A DNA stretch of 5,664 nucleotides, taken from contig CABVBV010000135.1 of NCBI GenBank assembly GCA_902496595.1, positions 1 to 5,664 of the forward strand. Reading direction: 5' to 3'. The DNA is from an uncultured Eubacteriales bacterium (GTDB lineage Bacteria; Bacillota; Clostridia; Oscillospirales; Oscillospiraceae). The notes beneath the pieces were generated by a model. That model made no database searches. It had not been told where the DNA came from and was given only the letters and a program-made list of their open reading frames with translations. This document shows positions 5,629-5,664 of the stretch, one piece after another (within the stretch, counting starts at the first letter, position 1; each line of letters begins with the position of its first letter). The translations under genes were made by a program, and so were the position numbers.

Positions 5629-5664
5629 TCTTTATCCCAAAATCTATCGTTTTGCAAGCTTCGT

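Overview
The window looks like a chromosomal housekeeping segment from a GC-rich (visibly well over 50% G+C) anaerobic Firmicute, most likely a member of the Clostridia. The evidence is the gene order (YceD end, rpmF, DUF512 radical SAM protein, der, plsY), the strong GGAGG-type ribosome binding sites, the single base overlaps and short gaps between genes, frequent use of the ATA isoleucine codon, and the presence of a minimal two-gene SufCB-type pair. Placement below class level is a guess. I see no insertion sequence, prophage or CRISPR array.

Layout on the + strand. At 1-114 is the C-terminal end of a YceD/DUF177 protein with its Cys-rich tail. At 117-156 is a striking nested palindrome: two near-identical inverted 18-bp pseudo-palindromes 22 bp apart that can also fold into one 18-bp hairpin. 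At 213-401 is rpmF (ribosomal protein L32), followed by a probable terminator hairpin at 412-446. From 464 to 5462 runs a tightly packed run of five genes: a DUF512/PDZ radical SAM protein, der (two-GTPase ribosome biogenesis factor; 19-nt overlap), plsY (glycerol-3-phosphate acyltransferase; 4-nt ATGA overlap), a SufC-like ABC ATPase (15-nt gap) and a short SufB/SufD-like scaffold (12-nt gap). A textbook TTGACA-17-TAATAT promoter begins 3 nt after the last stop codon and drives a tRNA-Ala(GGC) at 5511-5586, which is followed by a perfect 17-bp bidirectional terminator. The last 40 bases hold nothing I can call.

Functionally, the window combines translation (L32, Der, tRNA-Ala), phospholipid synthesis (PlsY) and Fe-S cluster assembly (SufC/SufB-like pair). 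The Fe-S pair would supply clusters to enzymes such as the radical SAM protein at the head of the same run, although that link is only inferred from proximity. The least understood items are the DUF512 radical SAM protein, the minimal SufCB pair with its unusual cysteine set, and the palindrome upstream of rpmF. Nothing in the window amounts to a clearly new multi-gene system.
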